41,543 nucleotides of DNA. Origin: an uncultured Prevotella sp. (GTDB lineage: Bacteria; Bacteroidota; Bacteroidia; Bacteroidales; Bacteroidaceae). Made by a program: the position numbers and the translations under genes. Under the pieces are notes generated by a model. That model was not told the DNA's origin and ran no database searches. It worked only from the letters and a program-made list of their open reading frames with translations. This document shows, in pieces, positions 16,719 through 24,394 of this stretch (within the stretch, counting starts at the first letter, position 1; every line of letters starts with the position of its first letter). The stretch spans positions 1 to 41,543 of the forward strand of contig URFI01000002.1 of NCBI GenBank assembly GCA_900547085.1, written 5' to 3'.

Positions 16719-17111
16719 ATGACGAAAAATTTCACAGATATCATAGCTTGGCAAATATCTCATCAATTTGTAATCAAAGTTTATAAAATGACGAGAACAT
16801 TTCCTGAGATAGAACGCTTTGGCTTGATTTCGCAGTTTCAACGTGCTGCGGTATCTATTACTGCTAATATTGCAGAAGGATATCGAAAGATAGGAAAGGC
16901 AGATAAATTACGCTTCTTGAATACATCTCAAGGCAGTTTGGAAGAATGTAGAAATTATATCATTCTATCAAAAGATTTAGAATATATAAACGAAGAGCAA
17001 TATGCTGAACTCATGAGTATTTTAGAAAAAGCAAGTTGGTATATCAATGCGTATGCCAAAGGAATACTTAACAACAATGCCACAGCGTCATGCAAAGGTA
17101 ACGTCCGTTAA
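16719..17111 (+). CDS. Four-helix-bundle protein (23S rRNA intervening-sequence / S23 protein family)
   Basis: 130 residues from the ATG at 16719; a TTG at 16695 would add eight residues. Family signatures are strong: an N-terminal IIAWQISHQFVIKVYKMT, TFPEIERFGLISQFQRAAVSI, then NIAEGYRKIGKADKLRFLN, SLEECRNYIILSKDLEYI and a last helix ending near AYAKGIL. These proteins are compact helical bundles encoded in 23S rRNA intervening sequences; a relative (Avd) serves diversity-generating retroelements. No reverse transcriptase is nearby. The last dozen residues (NNNATASCKGNVR) read into the right-hand repeat. Base composition is AT-richer than its neighbours, which suggests transfer. Function is unknown, perhaps RNA binding. 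Confidence 0.88.
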   Translation: MTKNFTDIIAWQISHQFVIKVYKMTRTFPEIERFGLISQFQRAAVSITANIAEGYRKIGKADKLRFLNTSQGSLEECRNYIILSKDLEYINEEQYAELMSILEKASWYINAYAKGILNNNATASCKGNVR

Positions 17112-17249
17112 CTCTCGTTAGCGAAGCGAACTACTCCGAGTAACTTCCGATAACTACAAGCAACAAATACATAGGGAAATAAAGGTAATGTCCGTTAACT
17201 CCTGTGAGCGAAGCGAACTAACTCCGAATAACTTCCGATAACTACAAGC
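17094..17249 (+). repeat. Tandem right-end repeats of the four-helix-bundle cassette
   Basis: Two direct copies, 17094-17161 and 17181-17249, start 87 bp apart. Both run from AAAGGTAAYGTCCGTTAACT through GCGAAGCGAACTA to AACTTCCGATAACTACAAGC. Each is complementary to the left repeat. The second copy ends 14 nt before the dehydrogenase ATG, so pairing could cover its translation start. Confidence 0.85.
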
Positions 17250-17263
17250 TATAATAATAAACT

Positions 17264-18988
17264 ATGTCCAATTACTATACTGACCATCCGGAGATTGAAT
17301 TTCATTTAGATCATCCGTTGATGAAGCGAATTGTTGAGCTCAAGGAGCGCAACTACCAAGACAAAGAGCACCATGATGATGCTCCGGTAAATTACGATGA
17401 TGCCATCGAGAACTACAAACGCATTCTCGAAATCACTGGCGACGTGGCGGCAAACATCATCGAACCCAACTCGGAAGACGTGGACAAAGAAGGCCCACAT
17501 CTTGAGAATGGGCGCATGAAGTATGCCAGCAAAACGCTTGACAACATCAAAGCAACCCAGCAGGCAGGCCTGTGGGGCGTATCGATGCCACGGCGTTATG
17601 GCGGACTGAACCTGCCCAACGTCACCTTTTCGATGATGTCGGAGATGATAGCCGCAGCAGATGCAGGATTTCAGAACATCTGGTCGCTGCAATCGTGCAT
17701 CGACACGCTGTATGAATTCGGCTCGGACGAGCAGCGCGAGGAGTACATCCCACGCGTTTGTAAGGGTGCCACCATGTCGATGGACCTGACCGAACCCGAC
17801 GCTGGCTCTGACCTTCAGCGCGTGATGCTTAAGGCCACTTACGATGAAAAAGAAGACTGTTGGCGACTGAATGGCGTGAAACGCTTCATCACCAACGGTG
17901 ACTCGGACATCCACCTGGTGCTGGCACGGTCGGAAGAGGGTACGAAAGACGGTCGAGGACTGTCCATGTTCATCTACGACAAACGCAATGGCGGGGTGGA
18001 TGTGCGCCACATTGAGAACAAACTGGGTATCCATGGCTCGCCAACCTGTGAGCTGGTGTACAAGAATGCCAAAGCCGAACTGTGCGGAAGCACCCGCATG
18101 GGACTGATCAAGTACGTCATGGCACTGATGAATGGCGCTCGTTTGGGCATTGCGGCACAGTCGGTTGGCGTTGAACAAGAGGCATACAACGAAGCTTTGG
18201 CATACGCCAAAGAGCGTCAACAGTTTGGGCAAGCCATCATAGAGTTCCCTGCCGTGTACGACATGCTGTCACGCATGAAGGCCAAACTCGACGCAGGCCG
18301 TTCCTTATTGTATCAAACAGCTCGTTACGTTGACCTCTACAAGGCATTGGAAGACATCCAACGCGACCGAAAACTGAGTGCTGAAGAACGTGCGGAGATG
18401 AAGAAATACAACCGATTGGCTGACGCTTTCACGCCATTAGCCAAAGGCATGAACTCCGAATATGCCAACCAAAACGCCTATGATGCCATCAGCATACATG
18501 GTGGGTCGGGCTTCATCATGGCCTATAAGTGCCAGCGTTTGTTCCGCGACGCACGCATTTTCTCCATCTACGAGGGCACGACACAACTGCAAGTGGTAGC
18601 CGCCATACGCTACATCATGAATGGTACCTACCTCAATATCATGAAAGAAATGCTCGACAAAGAGGTTGAAGGCGCATGGAAGCCTTTACACGACCGCTTG
18701 AAAGTGCTGGCCCAGCAGTACGAAGAAGCTGTCAACATGGTGAAAGAGGCTGACAACCAGGAACTGCAAGACTTCTTGGCTCGTCGCCTATATAACATGA
18801 CAGCCAACCTCTTAATGTCAGTATTGCTCATTGATGATGCATCACGTTCACCCGAACTGTTCGCCAAGAGCGCACACGTCTACATGCGTCAGACGGAAGA
18901 AGAGAATACAGGGCACTACACGTTCATCAAGAACTTCCGCGCCGAAGACTTGATCAACTATCGCGCCTTGGAGCAAGAAGCAGAGTAA
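17264..18988 (+). CDS. Acyl-CoA dehydrogenase family protein (large, about 570-residue type)
   Basis: 574 residues. An FAD enzyme that oxidises an acyl-CoA and hands electrons to EtfAB, whose genes precede it. Motifs: the FAD/substrate stretch SMDLTEPDAGSDLQRVMLKA near 173-192, the ARLGIAAQSVGVEQEAYNEAL helix near 295-315, RQQFGQ near 321-326, SIHGGSGF near 413-420 and the IYEGTTQLQ motif with the glutamate position used as catalytic base in many members, near 438-446. The longer C-terminal domain is typical of the 560-600-residue DmdC-like class rather than short-chain butyryl-CoA dehydrogenases. The acyl substrate is not readable. Confidence 0.92.
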   Translation: MSNYYTDHPEIEFHLDHPLMKRIVELKERNYQDKEHHDDAPVNYDDAIENYKRILEITGDVAANIIEPNSEDVDKEGPHLENGRMKYASKTLDNIKATQQAGLWGVSMPRRYGGLNLPNVTFSMMSEMIAAADAGFQNIWSLQSCIDTLYEFGSDEQREEYIPRVCKGATMSMDLTEPDAGSDLQRVMLKATYDEKEDCWRLNGVKRFITNGDSDIHLVLARSEEGTKDGRGLSMFIYDKRNGGVDVRHIENKLGIHGSPTCELVYKNAKAELCGSTRMGLIKYVMALMNGARLGIAAQSVGVEQEAYNEALAYAKERQQFGQAIIEFPAVYDMLSRMKAKLDAGRSLLYQTARYVDLYKALEDIQRDRKLSAEERAEMKKYNRLADAFTPLAKGMNSEYANQNAYDAISIHGGSGFIMAYKCQRLFRDARIFSIYEGTTQLQVVAAIRYIMNGTYLNIMKEMLDKEVEGAWKPLHDRLKVLAQQYEEAVNMVKEADNQELQDFLARRLYNMTANLLMSVLLIDDASRSPELFAKSAHVYMRQTEEENTGHYTFIKNFRAEDLINYRALEQEAE

Positions 18989-19013
18989 AACCTCTTCTTG
19001 ATGGCAAGAAAAT

Positions 19014-19050
19014 AATGGCTGTTCGTATCTATTTCGAACAGCCATTTTGG
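19014..19050 (+). terminator. Terminator after the acyl-CoA dehydrogenase gene
   Basis: A perfect 12-bp stem, AATGGCTGTTCG (19014-19025) with 19035-19046, and a 9-nt loop, followed by TTGG. The T-tract is weak. The 231-bp gap to the next (convergent) gene shows nothing else. Confidence 0.7.
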
Positions 19051-19219
19051 CTAATGGGGGTTCATGTGAGTTGATTGTGCAGGGTGTTTGTCTAGTTCAA
19101 AGGGTCGAAATTTAGACTTGATACATCACCATCAGAACTTTCACGCAGTGCTACAAATGACCATCAACCTGCGGTATCATCGTGTGCGGGATAGCAACAT
19201 ATACCCCAGAAGACGGCTT

Positions 19220-20137
19220 CTACTTCTGATAGTTCAACTTGACCATCACCGGATAGTGGTCGGAAGGCAAGCGATGTACATACTGACGGAAGTTCAGCTC
19301 CTGTGGCGCAGCACCTTCTTTGCTTACCTCACGACTGGTTCCTTCGGTCCAATAGCCGTTGGTCAAAATGCCATATTGATTCACTTGAAACTTGTTGGAA
19401 ACAAAAACGTGGTCGATGCGACTGTCTGTCAGTAAGGAAGACTTGAAACCTTGGAACGTTCCATTTTCGGCAAAACGCATTTTGGCAGCAGTGTATGAAT
19501 CTTTCAGGAGGCCCGACTGGGTGAAGATTTGATAAATCTCATCATGCTGATCAACATTAAAGTCACCAGTGAGAATAACAGGTGCGTTGCTGCCTGCAAT
19601 CTCTTTGATTTTCCTTACAACCAGTTTGGCAGCCTCTCTGCGAGCCACGACACCCACATGATCCATGTGAAGGTTGAAGAAATAGAACTTCAACTTGGTT
19701 TTCACGTCTTGGAACTTTCCCCAGGTGCAGATGCGGATGCAAGCCGCATCCCAGCCTAAAGCGGGCTTGTCCGGCGTTTCATTCAACCAGAAGTTGCCGT
19801 AGTCAAGACGTTTGAGCTTGTCTTTCTTGTAAAATATGGCCGAATACTCACCTGCCTCTTTGCCATCGTCACGCCCCACGCCGATGCAATCGTAGCCGTC
19901 CAGTCCTTGTTTCAAATCACGCAGTTGCCCTACTAGCACCTCTTGTGTGCCAAAAATATCGGGCTGCTCAAAATTCATCATGTCGCATATCACCTGGCAT
20001 CGCTTAGGCCATGCGTTACCTTCTTTACGGTCATCCGAATTGTCATTGCGAATGTTGTAGGTTCCTACAAACAGGTTTTGTGAACTGATGCATAGCGTTA
20101 CTGCCAGAAACAGGAGTGTGAGTGTGTACTTTTTCAT
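19220..20137 (-). CDS. Secreted endonuclease/exonuclease/phosphatase (EEP) family hydrolase
   Basis: 305 residues with a signal peptide (residues 1-19, ending ISSQ). The EEP fold is clear: VGTYNIRNDNSDDR near 24-37, the metal-binding glutamate in DIFGTQEV near 61-68, FFNLHMDHVG near 150-159, VILTGDFNVD near 186-195 and the C-terminal LPSDHYPVMVKL. The metal-dependent hydrolase could act on nucleic acid, sphingomyelin or inositol phosphates; secreted Bacteroidota members of this type are usually annotated only to family. It has its own promoter and stands alone. Confidence 0.9.
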   Translation of the reverse strand: MKKYTLTLLFLAVTLCISSQNLFVGTYNIRNDNSDDRKEGNAWPKRCQVICDMMNFEQPDIFGTQEVLVGQLRDLKQGLDGYDCIGVGRDDGKEAGEYSAIFYKKDKLKRLDYGNFWLNETPDKPALGWDAACIRICTWGKFQDVKTKLKFYFFNLHMDHVGVVARREAAKLVVRKIKEIAGSNAPVILTGDFNVDQHDEIYQIFTQSGLLKDSYTAAKMRFAENGTFQGFKSSLLTDSRIDHVFVSNKFQVNQYGILTNGYWTEGTSREVSKEGAAPQELNFRQYVHRLPSDHYPVMVKLNYQK

Positions 20138-20172
20138 TGATTATGTTTTTTAAAGATGATTTCTAATTGGTA

Positions 20173-20204
20173 CAAAAGTAAAGATTATTCATGGAAACGG
20201 CAAG
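20173..20204 (-). promoter_or_regulatory. Promoter of the EEP hydrolase gene
   Basis: On the minus strand CTTG (20201-20204) and TACTTTTG (20173-20180) are separated by exactly 20 nt. The predicted start near 20169 gives a leader of about 30 nt. Confidence 0.7.
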
Positions 20205-20320
20205 ACGTTTAAAGCATTCTTACCCGAAAATCAAACCAGGTAGCCATAAAGCAATGTATCCAACATACTATTATCGTGGTTCATGTCTTGTCGCCATCAA
20301 GCTGGTATGACAGTCCATTT

Positions 20321-22486
20321 TCACGATTTCTTTTTGAGTGAAGCTGTCACTAAGTTAATCTCTTCGTACGTCACATCGGGTGAACAGAGAGCCTTGATGG
20401 CCGTCTTGCCATTGTCAAGACCAACTTTCTCAATGACCTGTCGGATGTTTTGAAGGTGCTTCTCGTCTATCAATTGCAGCAACTGAATGTCGCCTTGCCG
20501 AACAAAATGGCCCAGATGCGTGTATATGGTACCCATAGTCAGCTGCCGTTCTGCAGCGATTTGAGCGGGCGACAGCCCACTTTTGTAGAGTCTGAAGGTG
20601 ATGTCTTTCGTTTTCTCTTTCTTCTTTTTGGGTGCCTTCTGCGCCTTCGACCGGCTTTTGGCATGCGGTGTCAGCTCGTCCATGGCCATCAAGAGCGCTT
20701 CTTGTTTGGCCTTAAGATAACCTTGAACGGTAAATCCGTTTTCAACGATGTACCCAAGTAAGAAGATTTTGGATAGATACAGCTCGCGCAAATCAGTGAG
20801 ATAGGTGTCCAAACGGCGCATGGCCAACTTGTTGTTCGACGTGACATCCTGCGATTGCTCAAGGATATCACCCAGATACTGCTTCAATGTCTTGCGAAAA
20901 TAGTCGGCTCCCGCCACTACTCTTTCCAAGAATTGAGGGTCACGCAGTTGCGGTGCCGTCAATCGGCCGATATGCGATGTCCACTTGTATGCAATGACGT
21001 TCACCTTGTCTTGCAAGGCCTTGACGGTAGCCTTGTGTATCAACGTGAGCTTGGGATAGGCATGGAAGAACTCGATGAACAGGCGGCACAGCATGTCTTC
21101 GGCCCGCCAAAGGTCTAAAAAATTGAAGAGTTCGATGAGCTGATGACGCTCGTACTCATCCTTGAGTTGGGGCAATTGCACGATGCTTCGTTGGGCCTCA
21201 TCCTCCTGCTGACGGATGTACGACATGACACGCTCATCATTCATCACCGCATGTGCGGGGATGGGCGATGCCAAAATCAATCCTTCCAGGCTTCTACAGC
21301 GGCTCAAAGCTACGTACACTTGTCCCGAGGCGAACGACGATGCGGCATCGATGATGGCATGGTCGAAGGTGAGTCCCTGGCTCTTGTGGATGGTGATGGC
21401 CCATGCCAGGCGCAGGGGATATTGGCTGAAGGTGCCTTGTACCTTGGGTTCTATCTCCTTGGTCTGCTCATTGATTTGGTAGGTGGTGTTCTCCCACGTT
21501 TGTCTTTCCACTAAGATAGACTGCTCATCGCCTGGACAAAGCACTTCGACATGGTCGTTATCAAGATACACAACGCGGCCGATGCGACCGTTATAATACA
21601 GTCGTTCCAGCGAACTGTCGTTCTTGATGAACATCACCTGAGCGCCAACCTTTAACGTAAGCAACTCGCTGGTGGGGTAAGAGTACTCTGGGAAGTTGCC
21701 TTCGACGGTGGCTTTGTATTGATAAGTTTTGGTAGTAAGACTGTTCAGTTCACGTTTGTTGTAGCTATCGGCCATGCTGTTGTGCGTGGTCAGTCGAATG
21801 TATCCATCCTCCTGTTGGGGGCGGAACGTTGGGTTGTAACGACTGTTGAGCAAGTCGAGGTCACGCTGCGTCAACTGATTGTCGCGCAAATGGTTGAGGA
21901 TGTCCAAAAAAGCCGAATCCTGCTGTCGGTAAACCTTTTGCAGCTGTAGGGTGACATAAGGCGTTTGTCGCAGCGCATGGCTGCCAAAGAAATAAGGCGT
22001 GTCATAGTATGGTCGGAGCAACTCCTCATCGGCAGGCGTGACAACGGGTGTTAACTGTTGCGGGTCACCAATCATTAAGAGTTGCACGCCGCCAAAGGGT
22101 CGGTCGTGATGACGATACCTTCTAAGCACCGCATCAATGGCATCGAGCAGGTCACTGCGCACCATACTGATTTCATCGATGACAAGAATGTCGAGTGTGC
22201 GGATAATCTTGCGCTTCTCCCTGCCAAAATCATATCGATTCTGCACCACGGCATTGGGTACGAAGGGCGACAACGGCAACTGAAAGAACGAGTGGATGGT
22301 GACGCCTCCGGCATTGATGGCAGCCACACCCGTGGGCGCAACCACCACCATGCGCTTGCTGCTGCGCTCCTTGACCTTCTTTAAGAATGTGGTTTTACCT
22401 GTTCCCGCCTTTCCCGTGAGGAAGATGCACTGGGCGGTATGTTCCACAAATTCCCACGCAAGTTCCAGTTCTTTATTCTGTTCCAT
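20321..22486 (-). CDS. Pif1-like helicase with C-terminal helix-turn-helix domain
   Basis: 721 residues from MEQNKELELAWEF. The longer frame to 22564 is rejected because the promoter lies inside it. Walker A GKAGTGKT is at 25-32, APTGVAAINAGG near 49-60, Walker B LVIDEISMVRSDL near 101-113, GDPQQLTPV near 141-149 and the C-terminal helicase block LAWAITIHKSQGLTFDHAIID near 370-390 with YVALSRCRSLEGL. After about residue 450 comes an HRDC-like helical region, a Lys-rich linker (KAQKAPKKKKEKTKD) and a small HTH domain (AAERQLTMGTIYTHLGHFV). It is probably a 5'-3' DNA helicase in genome maintenance. Confidence 0.93.
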   Translation of the reverse strand: MEQNKELELAWEFVEHTAQCIFLTGKAGTGKTTFLKKVKERSSKRMVVVAPTGVAAINAGGVTIHSFFQLPLSPFVPNAVVQNRYDFGREKRKIIRTLDILVIDEISMVRSDLLDAIDAVLRRYRHHDRPFGGVQLLMIGDPQQLTPVVTPADEELLRPYYDTPYFFGSHALRQTPYVTLQLQKVYRQQDSAFLDILNHLRDNQLTQRDLDLLNSRYNPTFRPQQEDGYIRLTTHNSMADSYNKRELNSLTTKTYQYKATVEGNFPEYSYPTSELLTLKVGAQVMFIKNDSSLERLYYNGRIGRVVYLDNDHVEVLCPGDEQSILVERQTWENTTYQINEQTKEIEPKVQGTFSQYPLRLAWAITIHKSQGLTFDHAIIDAASSFASGQVYVALSRCRSLEGLILASPIPAHAVMNDERVMSYIRQQEDEAQRSIVQLPQLKDEYERHQLIELFNFLDLWRAEDMLCRLFIEFFHAYPKLTLIHKATVKALQDKVNVIAYKWTSHIGRLTAPQLRDPQFLERVVAGADYFRKTLKQYLGDILEQSQDVTSNNKLAMRRLDTYLTDLRELYLSKIFLLGYIVENGFTVQGYLKAKQEALLMAMDELTPHAKSRSKAQKAPKKKKEKTKDITFRLYKSGLSPAQIAAERQLTMGTIYTHLGHFVRQGDIQLLQLIDEKHLQNIRQVIEKVGLDNGKTAIKALCSPDVTYEEINLVTASLKKKS

Positions 22487-22533
22487 ATCGTAATTGTCGT
22501 GGATTAAGCTGATTGACATCCCAACGAACGATA

Positions 22534-22565
22534 CAAAGGTAATCAAAAAATCGATGAGTAACAAA
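22534..22565 (-). promoter_or_regulatory. Promoter of the Pif1-like helicase gene
   Basis: On the minus strand TTTG (22562-22565) and TACCTTTG (22534-22541) are separated by 20 nt. Initiation near 22530 leaves a leader of about 44 nt and decides the helicase start codon. Confidence 0.75.
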
Positions 22566-22995
22566 CCGCCACGAGACTATATTGATAGACTCCGATTTGT
22601 ATGAATTTTCTTGACAATGAACCTCTTTATACTTGAAGAATTTGTGAACAACTGGGCGTCTTGTCGCAAATACGCTCAAAATCAGAAAGTTTTATAAGCC
22701 GTTAATGCATAATGTATTACATTTATCGTTGCTCGCCGCGTGTCAACTTTTTCCGTTATTATTCGTGAAAAGCATTGAGTTAAGGGTGCAATATGCATGC
22801 TATTGGGCAGCAAACCCATGTTCATTGCGTGCCAAAGGGATGCTTTTAACAGTGCAAAGTCAATGTTTTATGGCTGAAATTCGATTTTTCTTGCCAACTT
22901 AACTCCTGTCTTGCTCCCTGTTTGCCTATCGTCTTTTTCTAGATTGAAAGTTTTTATGTGCCTTTTTTAGGGTGATAATTGGTAAAAATACACGA

Positions 22996-23023
22996 CGATA
23001 CAAGTAACTTTTTACTCGTATCG
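22996..23023. repeat. Short inverted repeat, candidate hairpin or operator
   Basis: CGATAC-A-AGT pairs with ACT-C-GTATCG around an 8-nt T-rich centre. There is no T-tract after it on the plus strand. It lies about 70 bp upstream of the SprT -7 element, so it may be an operator. Confidence 0.35.
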
Positions 23024-23093
23024 CTCAACTGGATAGGTTGGCCATGTGTGCACAAAACCGTGAGAAATAGTTCACGAGTCATCGTTTTTTGCG

Positions 23094-23101
23094 TACCTTT
23101 G
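23094..23101 (+). promoter_or_regulatory. -7 element upstream of the SprT-like gene
   Basis: TACCTTTG matches TAnnTTTG; the -33 position is weak. A start near 23105 would leave a leader of about 290 nt, long for this kind of gene. Confidence 0.45.
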
Positions 23102-23397
23102 TGGTGCAATTCACATTCACGTGCGAATGAGAGTGGAGTACACCGTGGCTAATCACCCTCTTTTCACACACAATTATTTTTCATTCATGAAACTCTGGGG
23201 CATTCTTTTTCTGGTGGTTCCCCATTTGGGAAGTGATTATTATGAGAAAGCCTATGGTGCCTCGCAGAAAGGCAGGGTGCTGTGGCGTTTCGCAATAAGT
23301 GTTCCTGGTGTTTGGGGAGGAAAGTTCAGAATTGGTACGCAATCCGAGTATCTGGTAGTAACTTTGACGCCCACGGTTGCAGTAAATTGATGTCAAT

Positions 23398-24060
23398 ATG
23401 AAAGATACGGTTGTGATTGATGAGGCCTGGTTGCATGCGTCTTTTGACACTTTCAACCGCCTGTATTTTGACAATGCGTTGCCCCGTCCCCGACTTTCGT
23501 TATCGCAGTCGCGCACAAGGCTCGGCAGTATGTCGTGTAAGCACAAGCTTACCTGGAGAGGTTGCAAGTCTTACCAGTATGCCATTCACGTCAGTACCTA
23601 CTATAATCAGACCGAACGGCAGTATCAGAACGTGCTGTTGCACGAGATGATTCATTATTACATTACCTACAAAGGCATCGTGGACACCTCGCCGCATGGC
23701 AAGGTTTTTCGTCAGATGATGAAAAACTTGAATGAAAAGTATGGTTGGGAAATCAGCGTCAGCTCTCGGATGAGTGAGGCAAAGTCTGCCTCGGTGCAAT
23801 CATCAGCCACGCCGCGGCTCATCCTTTTGCTCGAAGTGCGTGGACGGGGGCATTTCGTTTCGGTGGTCAACCCCAAGTATGCGTCTGTGATGGAACACGA
23901 GCTGCAACGGCTTGCAGAAGTGAAACAGCACGCATGGTACCTGTCTTCAGATGCTTATTTTGACAGCTTTCCGGTGGTAAGGAGCCTTCGGGGCAGGAAG
24001 ATAACGGTGGAAATGCGAAACGAACTCATCCCCAAACTCACACCTCTGAAGGAAGTTTGA
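23398..24060 (+). CDS. SprT-like zinc metalloprotease domain protein
   Basis: 220 residues. The zinc-binding HEMIH motif (the HExxH type) at 82-86 follows an SprT-like N-terminal domain (FNRLYFDNALPRPRLSLS, then the MSCKHKLTWR strand). The C-terminal 100 residues are a small zinc-ribbon-like or beta domain without the usual four cysteines. SprT/Spartan relatives act on DNA-bound proteins in eukaryotes; bacterial members are little studied. It stands alone on the plus strand between two minus-strand genes. Confidence 0.85.
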   Translation: MKDTVVIDEAWLHASFDTFNRLYFDNALPRPRLSLSQSRTRLGSMSCKHKLTWRGCKSYQYAIHVSTYYNQTERQYQNVLLHEMIHYYITYKGIVDTSPHGKVFRQMMKNLNEKYGWEISVSSRMSEAKSASVQSSATPRLILLLEVRGRGHFVSVVNPKYASVMEHELQRLAEVKQHAWYLSSDAYFDSFPVVRSLRGRKITVEMRNELIPKLTPLKEV

Positions 24061-24151
24061 CTTGTTGTGTCGTTTCTCTTTTCGAGTTACTCGTGCCGTT
24101 CGCACCACGAACCATGGTTGAGTTTGGTTTGTTATTCTTTCATTCAATATA

Positions 24152-24200
24152 AGAAAACAGACCCATCCCGCACCGATGTTTCGGTGACAAGGATAGGTCT
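24152..24200 (-). terminator. Terminator behind the T9SS domain relic / Tricorn-like gene
   Basis: On the minus strand AGACCTATCC pairs with GGATGGGTCT (one G-U), with an inner CACCG/CGGTG stem, followed by GTTTTCTT. It lies 21 nt after the relic's stop codon. Confidence 0.8.
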
Positions 24201-24220
24201 GTTGAATGTATTATGAGGAA

Positions 24221-24382
24221 TTATCTCTTGACAATCTTCAACACAGCAGGGCTCTTGTCGCACATTCCCCTTACGATGTACATGCCCGCTGGCAGCGTTT
24301 GGAGGGATAGGCGAGCGTTGCGATGCTTTTGTATCATCACTTTTGTACCAGAGGTATCAGTCCTGTATGTTGATAAACCATG
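24221..24382 (-). pseudogene. Relic of a type IX secretion C-terminal sorting domain
   Basis: Fifty-three codons reading HGLSTYRTDTSGTKVMIQ through LSLQTLPAGMYIVRG to VLKIVKR and a stop. This is the typical end of a Por-secretion (T9SS type A) sorting domain. There is no start codon or passenger. The segment is in the same frame as the Tricorn-like protease just upstream, separated only by that gene's TAA, three codons and a TGA. It is either the tail of a gene whose front was lost or a domain that once extended the protease. A strong terminator follows. Confidence 0.7.
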
Positions 24383-24394
24383 TCAAATCCTGAC

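Larger units (their letters stand above)
16617..17249 (+). mobile_element. Intervening-sequence-like cassette: four-helix-bundle gene between inverted repeats
   Basis: A unit of about 630 bp inserted between etfA and the acyl-CoA dehydrogenase gene. Its left end (about 16617-16675) is an imperfect reverse complement of the right-end repeats (17094-17161 and 17181-17249). By hand I count about 42 of 59 aligned positions matching. The 18-nt inner part, GGGAGTTAACAGACATTA on the left, is almost exact. The gene inside is AT-rich compared with the flanking etf and acd genes. The arrangement copies that of 23S rRNA intervening sequences, where a protein of the same family lies in the loop of a long stem, but here it is in an mRNA operon. 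Confidence 0.65.
22566..23397. other. About 830 bp intergenic region upstream of the SprT-like gene
   Basis: No convincing gene. Contents: a CAAAGTCAATG word at 22855-22865 shared with the etfB upstream repeat, an inverted repeat CGATAC..GTATCG at 22996-23023, and a -7 element at 23094. A GTG/ATG frame at 23121-23390 (89 residues) ends 7 nt before the SprT start but shows no family features. Confidence 0.6.

Noticed and set aside
16695..17111. Diversity-generating retroelement with an Avd-type protein
   Set aside because: The helical-bundle protein is related, but there is no reverse transcriptase, template repeat or variable repeat in the window.
17306..18232. 308-codon minus-strand open frame
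   Set aside because: Antisense shadow of the acyl-CoA dehydrogenase gene.
22705..22902. 65-codon open frame in the intergenic region
   Set aside because: No family sequence, no promoter or ribosome site, and it overlaps the CAAAGTCAATG repeat stretch.
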